DNA of 64,000 bases from Erythroxylum novogranatense (Eukaryota > Streptophyta > Magnoliopsida > Malpighiales > Erythroxylaceae), in contig CM057230.1 in assembly GCA_029891385.1 (NCBI GenBank), positions 38,101,858-38,165,857 of the forward strand, read 5' to 3'. The translations under genes and the position numbers were made by a program. The first letter of the stretch is position 1. The number at the start of each line of letters is the position of its first letter. Below are positions 22,952-36,573 of this stretch, in pieces. Below the pieces are notes generated by a model. That model was not told the origin of the DNA and did no database searches. It saw only the letters and a program-made list of their open reading frames with translations.

Positions 22952-24125
22952 TTTTATTGGTGATTGGACTTGATCATTAGAAAAGAAAGCTTAGTTGAAC
23001 TAATTTACTTGGATGAATATAATCGCAACAAATTACTAATTTGTGTTATTGTCTTACCTGTAATATTTTCGATTCTAGTGAGGGTTAATTTGTTTTATGA
23101 GTTACACTAAAAGAGAAGTTACATCTTTAATCTTCAAATCCTAATTAGTTAACCTAAGCAGCACTCGTACGTTTTTAACTAGAACCAGGAGACTGACTGT
23201 TCATGCTAGCCTTAAGCTTTTACTTCTAAGTACTGTATTGTATATCCACTTGAAATGCAGAATAATTGAATCAAGCCAACCCTTCATCACCGAAGAGAAA
23301 ATTAAGCCAACATTAATTGCCCTCTTTAAAATGGCGCAGGCACTAACACTACGCACCTGGCTTTAGTGTTCTCCTACTTTTTGCTTGTTTTCTCCACCTT
23401 GCCTTTTTTTATAAGTAGGAATCTGTCTTGTCGTGAATAATGGTGGACCGCTGTCTCCCTTTGATCATATTTTGTCACGCTTTTAAATTGTGTTAAAGAG
23501 ATCCAAGTCCTAACCTCTCTTGAGAATCGGTTGAATGTAACTCGTATTTTGCCAAAGTGTCCGTGGATACGAATGACTTGTCAAGTATCAATTAGTGATT
23601 CATGCACCTTTGATACACAAAAATATATGTTATTTCTTAAATAGAAGACAAACTTGGTTGAGCTACAAAATTGTTTGGTTTGTATGATAGGGACTATCTA
23701 TTTATACTTATAGTGTGAACACGTATTTGAACCTCTTTGATGTTGAAAGAGGTCAAATTCAGATAAGTATAAAGAAATATGGATCAAGATCAAGTAGATC
23801 ACAAATTGTCTTTGAATGATCCAATGTATGTAGGTGGCTTCAGTCCTGATGCTAAAGAAGTCATTAATTTATGCAAATCCATCTATACATATAAGTAAAT
23901 AAATTAAGCTTCTATTTCATATTCCATTCTAGGTTTTGTATGAAACGTAGAGATTTACATACCCTGTTAGCTAGATCACACACTTTTGTTTTGTTTTTAC
24001 CTCCCTGCTCCATTAGAACTAACGACATTGATAACAAGGCTGTAGTGAAAACGTAAAATAAACGCATAAAAGAATATAAAATTAGCATATAATGAATAAT
24101 AGATTCTTACCCCATCTCTCTCTTT
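22952..24125. other. Spacer between the DUF569 genes
   Basis: No coding frame or transposon end is recognised. The first 150 bp are presumably 3' untranslated sequence of the upstream gene. I searched here for a continuation resembling exon 2 of the neighbouring paralogue and saw none. Confidence 0.4.
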
Positions 24126-24183
24126 GGCTGCGCCTCAATTTTCATAGTCAAATATGTTTGGCTATGAAAATGGAGGCGCAGTC
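24126..24183. repeat. Near-perfect 58-bp palindrome (hairpin)
   Basis: Two 29-base arms with almost no loop: GGCTGCGCCTCAATTTTCAT at 24126 and its complement ending GGAGGCGCAGTC at 24183. Only four positions differ between one arm and the complement of the other, and three of these would be G-U pairs in RNA. It lies about 155 bp before the TATA box and 248 bp before the start codon of the second DUF569 gene. Confidence 0.9.
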
Positions 24184-24337
24184 AAGAAGAAACATGAACA
24201 CGACGGCAACGCGAAGACGCTAATTACATTGCCCATGGAAACACGTCATGTCCCTTAACAATTACACGCGTTGGTTCCTACTATTAGCTGACTGGTTGGC
24301 GCTGACCACCACAATGCTACTCAGACTCAGACACCAT

Positions 24338-24345
24338 TATAAATA
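24338..24345 (+). promoter_or_regulatory. TATA box of second DUF569 gene
   Basis: TATAAATA lies 86-93 bp before the ATG at 24431, a canonical plant TATA word. A leader of about 55-60 bases would follow. ACACGTCA, an ACGT-core element, lies at about 24240-24247. Confidence 0.7.
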
Positions 24346-24430
24346 CTTGTTCTGAAATGTCTCTGATCTGATATATCATTTCTGCATTCCAACTTGCTTA
24401 CTCTTCCAGGTTTCTACCCCCAATCAAGGC

Positions 24431-25610
24431 ATGGACTTTTTCCGCAAGGCAAAGGCAGTGCGCTTCCGCAGCCACCACGATAAGTATCTCATCGCCGACG
24501 AAGATGAAGAGTCCGTTATCCAAGATCGAAATGGATCCTCCAAGAGTGCTAAATGGACGGTGGAAGTTGTTCCTGGATCGCAGCATATACTCCGCTTCAA
24601 GTCCTGCTACGGGAAGTATCTCACCGCATCGAACCAACCCTTTCTGTTGGGTATGACGGGTCGGAAGGTGTTTCAGACCCTGCCCAGGAGGCTTGATTCG
24701 TCGGTCGAGTGGGAGCCTATTAGAGAAGGGGCTGTGGTTAAGCTCAAGACTCGTTATGGCCAGTTCTTGAGGGCTAACGGTGGGTTACCACCTTGGAGAA
24801 ACTCGGTGACGCATGATATTCCTCATAGAACCGCCACACAAGATTGGGTGCTTTGGCATGTTGACGTTGTTGACATTCACATTCAATCTTCAGATCATCA
24901 AGAGAAGACAGTGCCACCTGTTTCTCATTTGGATTCTTTGGATTTTGTGAACAACTCGCCGTCTTCTGTCGCTGTCAAATCTGGCAACTTTTTAAGACAA
25001 GAGGTTGATCACTGATCTTACTCATTTTAGTGGATTCTCCGAGTTAATTCCATGGATTATGATCATATTAATGCTTCAAAATTGAATCTTTTGTTGCATG
25101 TGATTTGCAGTCGACTGATTCTAGTGTAAACTTCCCGTCGAAGTTGGAGGGGAGGACTATATACTACCATGTGGGGGATGTGAGCACTGGTGAGGTTGAC
25201 GAGGCTGTTATGCAGGCTTGTTCTTTCCATTTTAAGGGGAAAGTGATTGAGGAACTGACTCAAAAATTGAGGGAAGAGACAGGCCTGGAAGATGTTATTG
25301 TGTGTACTAGAAACCCTTTGAATGGAAATCTCTATCCACTTCGATTGCAACTTCCTCCAAACAATTCAGATATGCATGTTGTCCTAGTTCCAACCTCTTC
25401 AAAAGGTGAGCTCCTTTGGGTTTCATAATTTTGATAGACTGAACTGAGTACCATCACTAGATTGATTTCGTTATTCTTGCACTTTAGCATCATATTAGTA
25501 TGTTAGATGAAATTTCTGTTTCAGATGGATTAAAGTCTCCAGTTGAGGCGTATGTTCCTTTCATTTCCAACTTAATGCCTCTGCCAGAAAAAATTAGGAT
25601 TTACTTTTGA
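24431..25610 (+). CDS. DUF569 protein, full three-exon form
   Basis: Exons are 24431-25003, 25111-25405 and 25525-25610, all with GT-AG introns (donors GTTGAT and GTGAGC; acceptors TTTGCAG and TTTCAG). They join in frame to 318 codons including the stop, so 317 residues. Residues 1 to about 147 are a DUF569 beta-trefoil domain (MDFFRKAKAVRFRSHHDKYL; FLLGMTGRKVFQTLPRR; FLRANGGLPPWRNSVTHD). Exon 1 ends in a short variable linker. Exon 2 encodes the conserved C-terminal domain seen in long DUF569 proteins (GRTIYYHVGDVSTGEV, EELTQKLREETGLEDVIVC). Exon 3 adds a short hydrophobic end (EKIRIYF). It lies 1.5 kb downstream of, and in tandem with, the short paralogue, so the pair arose by duplication. 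Function in plants is unproven; cytoskeletal binding is inferred from the fold. Confidence 0.92.
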
Positions 25611-26288
25611 GAGTTACAGGGAACAAAATCCTTGTGGGATTAAAAGGTTAATTGATTTCTTCTGTCTTGGCCTTTCCACTTCTTCACCATTTTTGAACAT
25701 ATGGGTTTAATGAATACGAATGCAAAATTACTTCTAGGCTACTTGTAGGTGAATTTGAAAAGAGCTGGTATGAATCAGTTTACATTACTTGTTCATTTTC
25801 ATGTGTTTGCTTATCCTTTCTGTTTCTCCTGCAATCAACTTAGATGTATCCAGTAGGCTGCTTGATTTCATACTTATGCCTGTACTCGTAATTGACTCAT
25901 TCGCACTTGGGGTCAGTGGGCAGGGATTTTACAAAACCAGGAATCACAACATCACGTATAATGGATGGATAACACAAATTTGCAACTTCTTGGCTTGTAT
26001 ATTCTATTGTAGCCTCTTGATTGACCTGAGAAGAAAGATCAAAGATGCAGTCTGGAGGGGGTAAGCTATCAGCCAAAATTTTCCCACCAGACCAGATGCT
26101 CTGATATTCTACCAACAATGCCTACGAAACTTGTATATGCTTACGCAACACGGTTTACTTAATTTTGTTGATTTATCTTCTACACGCCTTACCATATGTG
26201 AGAAAATTGTATGATTTGGAGGTTTGTCATGATTCTATTGTGAATATTTTTGCCTCGGAGTGTTTTAATTTAAACGTCTTGAGACATC
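25611..26288 (+). other. Downstream region of second DUF569 gene
   Basis: Probable 3' untranslated and intergenic DNA. A hydrophobic open frame at about 25789-26064 lacks an ATG start and any domain, so I do not call it. Confidence 0.4.
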
Positions 26289-26569
26289 TATTGAAGAGTA
26301 ATTTGAAAATTAGTCTAGATATACGAATGTTTAAGTTCATTGTTAGGAGTTTAAAGATGTTCATGTATTAGTTGCATAATTAAATATTGGTCCATATATG
26401 GATTTGAGTTCATGTATAGTTTATTTATTTGGGCTCATGTACTTAGATATGAAGAGTCATTTTTGTACCTATAAATACCTTGTTGTACTTGAACTAAAAT
26501 CATTCAAGTGAAATACAACATCTTCTTCTAAACAATTCACTCCCATCTAAACCTCCTCGCTTCTTAACA
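26289..26569 (+). repeat. 5' LTR of element A
   Basis: 281 bp, alignable throughout with 39596-39888. It holds TATAAATACC (about 26480), a likely TATA box, and shared ends TTGAAGAGTAATTTGAAA and CTTCTTAACA. Confidence 0.9.
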
Positions 26570-26599
26570 AATTAATATCAAAGTTAAGTTCTTTAAGAA

Positions 26600-28113
26600 A
26601 TGGAAAATAATGATAGAGTATACTCATTTCAATTCTCTCGCCTCACAAAAGAAAAATATGAAACATGACGTCTCCACATGAAAGCCATGCTTAGCTCACA
26701 AGATGCTTGAGAGATTGTAGAGAAAGATTTTATGCAACCTCAAAGTGAAACTATTTTGTCTCAAAATGAGGACACTTTGGCAAAGATCAAGAAGAAGGTC
26801 AACAAGCCCTAACTCTCATCCATTAATATCTAGATGATTCAATGTCTACCTTCTCAACCACTTTAAAGGAAGCATGAGAGATTTTGCAAAGTTCCTTTCA
26901 AGGAATTGGTAAGGTAAAAAAGATTCGACTCCAATCATTGCAAGGTGATTTTGAATCTTTGCGCATGAAGGAATCTGAATCAATCTCGAATTATTGTTCA
27001 CGAGTGAAGGCCATTATGAATCAAATGAAGAGATATGGAGATTAAGTTGAAGATGTTCGAGTAGTCGAGAAGATTCTTCGTTCCTTGAACCTAATTCTTG
27101 ATTATGTGGTTTGCGTCATTGAGAAGTCTAAAGATCTAGACTCTTTGACATTTGAACAACTAGAGGACTCTTTAGAAGCTCACGAAGACAAGATCAAAAA
27201 GAGGCAAGAAGAACCTTTGGAGCAAGCACTTAAAGCAAAGATTGTGTTAAAAGATGATGATGTAGAATGTAATTAAAGAGGATGAGGACTTGGTCGAGGA
27301 CAACGTTGTGGTCGAGGTTGAGGTCGAGGACAAAGTTATAGAGGAAGAAGTAAAGGAGATTATAACAATGCCAATAATGATGGAAACAACCAATCATACA
27401 AAGTCCAAAGAAAATCAAGAGAAAGAGGAGGTTACAATTTTAGACAAAATGAGAGGAGGTATGATAAGTCTAATGTTGAATGCTACAATTTTCATAAATT
27501 TAGATGTTCTTGGGAATGTTATACTACGCCTAATCAAGTTGAGGAGCAAGTCAATATTGTTGATAACAAGCAAGGAGATGAAGAGCCCACTTTATTGCTA
27601 GCACTCAAAGATAATACAAGTAATGATGAAAGTATATGGTTCTTAGATAATAGAGCAAGCAATTACATGTGTGAAAAAGGCATATTTGTGGAACTTGATG
27701 AAAAGGTAGAATACAACATTTCTTTTGGAGATTTGTCAAAGATTCAAATTCGGGAAAAAGGTACCATTCTAATTTCTTCAAGAGATGGAAGCTGTAGACT
27801 TATTAATGATGTCTATTATATGCCTAAATTGAAAAGTAATATTATAAGTTTGGGGCAACTTCTTGAAAAGGGATATGAAATCCACATGAAAAATTGTTGT
27901 CTTTGGCTTAGGGATCAACATACTCAATTGATTACTAAGGTGTCTATGTCGAAGAATAGAATATTTATGTTAAATATCAAGATAATTGAAGCAACATGTT
28001 TAAAGGTGGATGTGAAAGATGAAGCATGGCATTGGCATATGAGATTTGGACACTTGAATTTTGGCATACTCAATAAGTTGGGAGACAAATACATGGTGAA
28101 ATGAATGCCCTCC
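26600..28113 (+). pseudogene. Copia A gag-protease and start of integrase
   Basis: A start MENNDRVYSFQFSRLTKEKY (26600) is soon broken by stops. The Gag (UBN2-type) region is readable at about 26900-27276 ([40 protein letters not shown]), followed by an Arg/Gly-rich stretch with two CGA-to-TGA stops and a ruined zinc knuckle (CYNFHKF). Protease is present as WFLDNRASNYM, where the canonical LDSGAS has become LDNRAS. The gag-pre-integrase region (AWHWHMRFGHLNFGILNKL) runs to 28104 and is then cut by element B. The continuation is at 37023. Confidence 0.9.
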
Positions 28114-30085
<1,972 letters not shown>

Positions 30086-30086
30086 G

Positions 30087-30099
30087 TGGTATCAGAGAC
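30087..30099 (+). other. Primer-binding site of element B
   Basis: TGGTATCAGAGAC begins one base after the 5' LTR and is the standard initiator-methionine tRNA primer site of copia elements. Confidence 0.92.
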
Positions 30100-31616
30100 A
30101 CTTGTGTCGTATATAACGAAGAAATCATAACTAGGTCGGAGCTGCCTATTGGTTGTGACGATGATGCATGTTGACTGTGTTAATTTCGAAATCAGTATAG
30201 AAATATAGTTTTCGAAATTTTCTTGCCAAATGTGCTCATAAGATGTTGTTGAATATGTCTGTGGAAGAACAGAATTTATCAATGTGATTTGATATGGTTT
30301 TGCTAATTTATTCCCTAATGTTCTGGTTTCTATATTTGTGCACATTCCTTGAATAGGCATGCTTATAAATTCGAGAATAAATTGTAGAATTTTGTTTTTC
30401 GGATTTTCTTTCACCGACATGTCTCTAAGATGTTAATGAATGTCTATGAGGATGGAAAAATGTTTTCGATATGATTTACTATTTATTTGTGAATTTATTG
30501 TGTGCTTCTGGGAATAACTGTGTTGAGGAACACAGATTCTACATTGGATTTGTTGCTAAGGTTGGATGAGTTTTTGTTGGAAATAAATCCTAAAAAAATT
30601 CATGGAGCATGTTAGGAACATGTTGTAACCTCTGTAATTTTCTCAGAATTTATTGAAATTTTTTCAATGAGTTTTCCGAGCAAAATGCAGAGCTTGGAAG
30701 TTTTGAGAAAGTTGCTGGAGCTGTTTTGTTTGGAATGATTGATTGTGTATTTCTCAATTCCAATGCCTTGGATCATTTTTAATGTGATTAAAAATATGTT
30801 ACATTGATTTTGTATGCATGCCAAAATGATTTTCTTGAAATTGGGTTTCTAAAAATTTTCGGATGTCAAATATGTCGCATTAGTGTCTCGTTAGTGTATT
30901 TCGTTGTCTTGATTGTTTTGGCTGTCACCATAATATGAAGAAGAAGAATATGAGACCAGAGTTTGGAAACCCTCACACATAATATGAAAACAAACGCCTT
31001 CCATTAATATGGGGAGAACCAGAGTTCTTATAGAGTTCGGGTTGTTGGGTAAACCCAAGCTCACTCTATACGAATATATTCGAACCATGGAAATAAGATT
31101 TTTGGATTAATGGGTCGGTTTTCACTAGAAGCGTTGATTTGTTGAGTAAACTCAAGGTTAACGTAGATAGAGGCAAAATTGGGTAGTGTACATCAGATGT
31201 ACGCGCATCAAGAGTTGAAAACCCAATGTGTGTGCATACATCACGAGTTGATAGCACTAGTCGATAGTTGCATCTAGATGCAATTGGTATGACCGATACC
31301 TGCCGATTGATGTAAGGTGGCTTGTTGGGTAAACCCAAGGTTATTTTAGTAATGTCGGATATCTATGATGCAATTGGTATGACTGATACCTACCGATTGA
31401 CCTAAGGTGGCTTGTTGGGTAAACCCAAGGTCATTTTAGTAATGTCGGATATCGACCTACTAGGACATTTTGTCATAATATTTCTTGGATTCGTAATGAG
31501 GGTTATGGATTCTTTGAAACTAGTGGGAGCCATATGCATGTCATGCAAGTCCTTATGATCATGCATGTAATTCTATTCTAACATTCTTTCTCTCTTTCAC
31601 TTTAGGTTGATTGAAG
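30100..31616 (+). other. Untranslated leader of element B
   Basis: About 1.5 kb separates the primer site from the Gag start and has no convincing coding frame. It holds the 90-bp tandem repeat at 31277 and four copies of a word close to TTGTTGGGTAAACCCAAG (31040, 31140, 31323 and 31412). Confidence 0.75.
31277..31455 (+). repeat. 90-bp tandem duplication in leader of element B
   Basis: Two units start GATGCAATTGGTATGAC at 31277 and 31367 (period 90) and end near ATGTCGGATATC. Each contains TTGGGTAAACCCAA, an almost perfect short palindrome. Confidence 0.9.
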
Positions 31617-32024
31617 ATGACTTCTAGTGTGAACTTGCGCTCACTCATGGACTCCAATAAATTAACTGGACCCAACTTTCTTGATTGGCTGAGAAATCTG
31701 AGAATTGTTCTTAGATCTGAGGAACTGGGCTATGTCCTAGATGTTCCACTTGCTGTTGATGCTATCAAGAAGGATAGCAAGCCAGTGCTCGTGGTGGCCT
31801 CTTCTTCTTCTGGTTCAAAGAAAAAGAATCTAAAGAAAAAAAGGTCTAAGAAACCAAAAGGAAGTGCAGCCAAAAAGAAAACCAAAGAAACTGCACCAAA
31901 AGGAACTTGCTTCCATTGTGGCAAGATTGGCCACTGGAAGCAAAACTGTAAAGTCTATCTGGAAGAATTGAAGCAGAAGAAGGCATCAGATGCCTCAGCT
32001 CCTTCAGGTATGTTTTGTCATTAA
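31617..32024 (+). pseudogene. Copia B Gag, internally deleted
   Basis: The frame from the ATG at 31617 gives 135 residues. Residues 1-46 match the Gag N-terminus (LTGPNFLDWLRNLRIVLRSE). It then jumps to a serine/lysine-rich linker and a zinc knuckle CFHCGKIGHWKQNC at residues 98-111. Compared with the Gag of element C (229 residues before its knuckle), the whole capsid region is missing, although the frame is unbroken. The product would bind nucleic acid but could not form a particle unaided. I call it a pseudogene because the family cannot work without capsid, but the intact frame is notable. Confidence 0.85.
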
Positions 32025-33433
32025 GGTTAATACTGTTTCTAATCATAACATATGGGTAATAGATACAGGTTGTGGCTCACACATATGCAATGATATGCAG
32101 GGCCTCGTGGACGATGAGAGCATTTCATGAAGGAGAGATAGACTGCGTGTAGGAAATGGAGCAAGAGTTCTTTGCATTAGCCGTAGGCACTTATTTTTGT
32201 CACTCCCGGTGAGGCTTGTAATTACATTGGATGAATGCTATTTTGTACATGTTTTAACAAAGAACATATTATACATTTCTTGTTTAAATAGATTTGGTTT
32301 TCATTTGACTTTTAGTAACAATGGTTGTTCTATTAGTTTGAATGGAATGCTTTATGGTCTGGTACATTATGTAATGGAATTTACATATTAGATATGTCAC
32401 ATCCAATTATGAATGTCAATGACACAAAAAGACATAAACGAGATAATTTAAAATCAACTTACTTATGGCATTATCGCCTTGGCCATATAAATGAGAGAGC
32501 GATAGCTAAGCTCCATAAGAGTGACGAGTTTAGGGTCATTTGATTATGAATCATATGACACATGTGAATCTTGTTTATTAGGCAAGATGACTAAGTTACC
32601 CTTTAAGGAAAGGGTGAGCGAGCAAGCGGAGTATTAGACCTAATACATTCGGATGTATGTGGTCCGATGTCCATCCATGCTAGAAGTGGTTGTCTTTACT
32701 TCATTACCTTTATCGATGATTATTCTCGATATGGGTACAGATGTCGATGAGATACAAATCGATGCATTTGAAAAGTTCAAACAATTGAAATGAAGTAGAA
32801 AACCAACTTGGCAAAAGTATCAAAACATTACGATCCGATCGTGGTGGGGAATACTTAGACTAACAGTTTTTGGATTATCTCAGAGATAATGAGATTTTAT
32901 CTCAATGGACTCCTCCTTACACACCACAACATAATGGTGTGGCTGAGAGGAGAAATCGAACCTTGTTAGACATGGTACGATCAATGATGGGCTTTGCAAA
33001 TTTACGAAAATCCTTTTGGGGTATGCAATCGAGGCAATTGTTTACTTGCTAAAGCAGAGTTCCATCAAAGCAGTTGATATTACTCCATATGAGATGTGGA
33101 CTAACAAAAGACCCTATCTTACTCATTTGAAAGTTTGGGGTTGTCTGCTTATGTGAAGCGGATACGATCGGATAAACTTGATGCAAAATCGACAAGTGTT
33201 TGTTTGTAGGATATCCTAAAGAAACAATGAGATATCAATTATACCTTCTTTGAGGATCAAAAGGTGTTTGTTTCAAAGCATCTTGTCTTTTTTAGAAGAG
33301 TTTCTTTTACAAGAAGGCGGTAGGAGCAAAATAGAACTTGAAGAAGTTCAAGATGCTCGACAGACGCAGATCAATCGCTGAACACAAAGCGTGACTCATC
33401 TGAGATGAAGTGTGATTCAACCTTCTACAACAC
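32025..33433 (+). pseudogene. Copia B protease-integrase, heavily broken
   Basis: Protease remains as WVIDTGCGSHICNDMQGL (about 32050-32105, with the DTG triad). Gag-pre-integrase and zinc-finger traces follow (CHIQ, then YLWHYRLG-like remnants around 32450-32600). The integrase core has LRSDRGGEYLD with a stop after it (about 32826-32864), then PQHNGVAERRNRTLLDM (32926-32976). Many one- and two-base losses break the frame between 32100 and 33430, and the C-terminal region (CLFVGYPKET-like, about 33200) survives only in pieces. Confidence 0.85.
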
Positions 33434-35084
33434 ATGAAGTTCAGTAGGTCACGTAGGATATGCTCTATTCCCGAGAGATATGGATTTCTCGTGAGTGAAC
33501 AGAATGACGTATTGCTCATAGAAGATAATGAGCCTACCGCCTATGAAGAGGTTCTGAAGAGTTTAGAGTCTGAGAAATGGCTTCATGCCATGAAGTCTGA
33601 AATGGATTCCATGTATGAAAACCAAGTATGGACTTTGGTTGAGGCACCCGAAGGAATAAAACCCATAGGGTGTAAACGGGTTTTCAAAAAGAAAACCGAC
33701 ATGGATGGTAATGTAATTACCTATAAAGCAAGGCTTGTGGCTAAAGGTTTTTGCCAAAGACAAGGAGTTGACTACGACGAGACCTTCAGCCCAGTAGCAA
33801 TGCTTAAATCCATTAGGATACTCCTAGCCATTGCCACTCATTATGATTATGAGATATGACAAATGGATATGAAGACAACTTTCCTAAATGAAAATCTAGC
33901 TGAGGATGTGTATATGACACAACCTGAGGGCTTCACCTCCTATGATGGCGAAAAGGTATGCAAGCTTCAGAAATCCATCTATGGATTGAAACAAGCATCC
34001 AGGAGTTGGAATATCCGTTTTGATGAGGTAATCAAAGAGTTTGGTTTCTCACAAAATTCAGATGAACACTGTGTGTATAAGAAGGTTAGTGGGACTGCAA
34101 TCATATTCCTTGTGCTATATGTAGATGACATATTATTACTAGGAAACGATGTCTCTATGCTACAGTCTGTGAAGATTTGGTTGTCCAAACAATTTGCCAA
34201 GAAAGACCTTGGTGAAGCAACTTATATTCTTGGGATAAAGATCTATAGAGATAGATCAAAAAGATTGCTTGGTCTTTCACAATCAACGTACATAGATAAG
34301 ATGCTAAAGAGGTTTAGCATGGAGCAATCAAGAGAGGTACCTTCCGTGACTCATGGGATAACACTCGAAATCTATGTGTCTAAGACACAAGATGAGAAGA
34401 TCGCATGAATATGATCCCGTATGCATCTGCGGTAGGATCTATCATATACGCCATGCTATGTCACGAGACCCGATGTATCATATGCTCTAAGTGTTCTGAC
34501 GATACCAATCGATCTTAGTGAGGGTTCTTGGGTGGTATCAAGAATATCCTCAAGTACTTGCGAAGGACTAAGGATGTTTTCTTGATATATGGAGATGGAG
34601 ATCTCAAAGTGGCGGGTATCTGATGCTAGTTTTCAATCGATAAGGATGATTCTAAATCCCAATCAGGTTACATATTCACTGTGAGCGGCGGGGTAGTCGG
34701 TTGGAAGAGTTCCAAACAAGAGGCATTGTCGATTCAACAACCGAGAGGAGTACATTGCCGCTTGCTTGCAAAGAAAGGAAGTTTGGATCAAAAGTTCATT
34801 CTTGAACTTGGTGTGGTTCCTAGCGATGATGGGCCCATCTGATTGTATTGTAACAACAATGGGGCTATTCATGACGAAGGAACTAAGGTCTCATCAACGA
34901 TCCAAACACGTACTCCGCAGATATCATCTGATCAGGGAGATCATTGGTCGAGGTGATGTCCAGATAGAGAGAATTCCCACCGAGTAGAATATTGTTGATC
35001 CATTGATGAAGCCATTGTCACAGAAGAGCTTTGATTCTCATGTACTCGCCTATGGTATTAGATATCAAGGCGATTGGCTTTAGG
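33434..35084 (+). pseudogene. Copia B reverse transcriptase and RNase H
   Basis: The RT region is well kept: WTLVEAPEGIKPIGCKRVF (about 33631-33688), ARLVAKGFCQRQGVDYDETF, then a TGA at 33857-33859 where tryptophan is expected before QMDMKTTFLNENLAEDVYM, and YVDDILLLGND at about 34118-34150. The frame is open from 33863 to 34408. RNase H (34409 onward: LKYLRRTKD, GWKSSKQ-like words, DCDNNGA-like remnants) is broken by many small indels up to the polypurine tract near 35085-35096. Confidence 0.9.
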
Positions 35085-35097
35085 TCAAATGGGAGAT

Positions 35098-36397
35098 TGT
35101 TAGAGTAGTGTCCTAAAGGCAATCGCCTTTAGCGCGTTTTGTACAAAGTTGTGTACATATTTTATGAATAAATAAAGAAAGACATATTTCATTAATTTGA
35201 TGTTCATCATTTATGAATTGATATTGATCTATAACCAAATTAATGAAGTCCATGATATATGACATAGCATGAAGGAAATTATGATGTGATCATACTACTG
35301 AGATTCCTATCATGTGCAATTATGTCAGTATCTAAATTATCCCTAGTCATAGGATTACTGAAACTAGACATCGGTAATCCGGAGAGACTAGCACATTTCA
35401 AGCTCCTTGATTTGATCAAGCAGTGGATCTCAGAAACTGTAAATATGAGATGTTTAGGGTTGAGATGTGAATGCTTACTAGAGGTAGTATGTACATTGGA
35501 TGACCTGCTATGAGATCATCACATGGATGTCCTATTCTAATGTCAGTGATAATCTCATCATAGCAATAGTGCAAATATACTTAGACTTGAGGTACTCAAG
35601 GATATCTTGGATACTGATTCTATGCTTTGACTCCATTCCTTGTTGCCTTACAGAGGTCGCTCATAGGGTGGTGCTTGGGTACAACTTGAGGTATTCGAAG
35701 ATAATTGAGTAGCCAATAGAGAATTCACCACTTCTGTGATAGCAGAAGATGATACCCATGGCCTCTTGTCAGGGTCATTACTTGGAAATCTCTGGCCGGA
35801 ATTTATATGCCATGAAGAGTGTCTTCAGTGACATATAAAGTAATGAGTCCCAGGACGAGAACTAATATCACTTAGACTAGATTTGATGTAGTCAGTCTAG
35901 TAAGAGTTGACACTTTGTCCATACTCATAACTAAGTGGGGTATAGCATGGTGAAAGGACGAATTGCACAGTAATTGTCTATGGAAGGGTTCGTGATATGG
36001 TTCATGATGAACATAGGTTCATTTGTCAAACCAATTACTTTCCGGTCAATTGTGGGTCATGATGTGTTGCTAGATACCGCTCATGACTTGCTCAGATTAA
36101 GTGTTAATCTAAGTGGCCAACATAACCGGGAACCTAATGGGTCACACGCATAAGAGTGATTCGGAGAATTCGTAAAATAGTTTTGGATAGAGATCCAATA
36201 AATGAAGAGCAATAGGATTAAATGGATCCCGATGAGATCGAGATATGTCCCGATGAGATCGCGACATCGATATTCTTTGAAAAAGGTTTAGATGGTTTTT
36301 CATACGGGACCCGGTGAAATTTGGTAGGACCAAACCCAGTGTGTTGGACCACTTTAGCATTTATATACATATATATATATTATTAATTAATTAAAGA

Positions 36398-36470
<73 letters not shown>

Positions 36471-36506
36471 AACGTGGAAGCCAAAGGAGAGCCTTATCTT
36501 TTCTTA

Positions 36507-36573
<67 letters not shown>

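Noticed and set aside
24126..24183. Palindrome as a microRNA precursor
   Set aside because: The arms meet with almost no loop and the whole is only 58 bp, shorter than usual plant precursors. I kept it as a repeat only.
25789..26064. Hydrophobic 91-codon frame downstream of the second DUF569 gene
   Set aside because: It starts at TTG, has no domain and lies in what should be 3' untranslated sequence.
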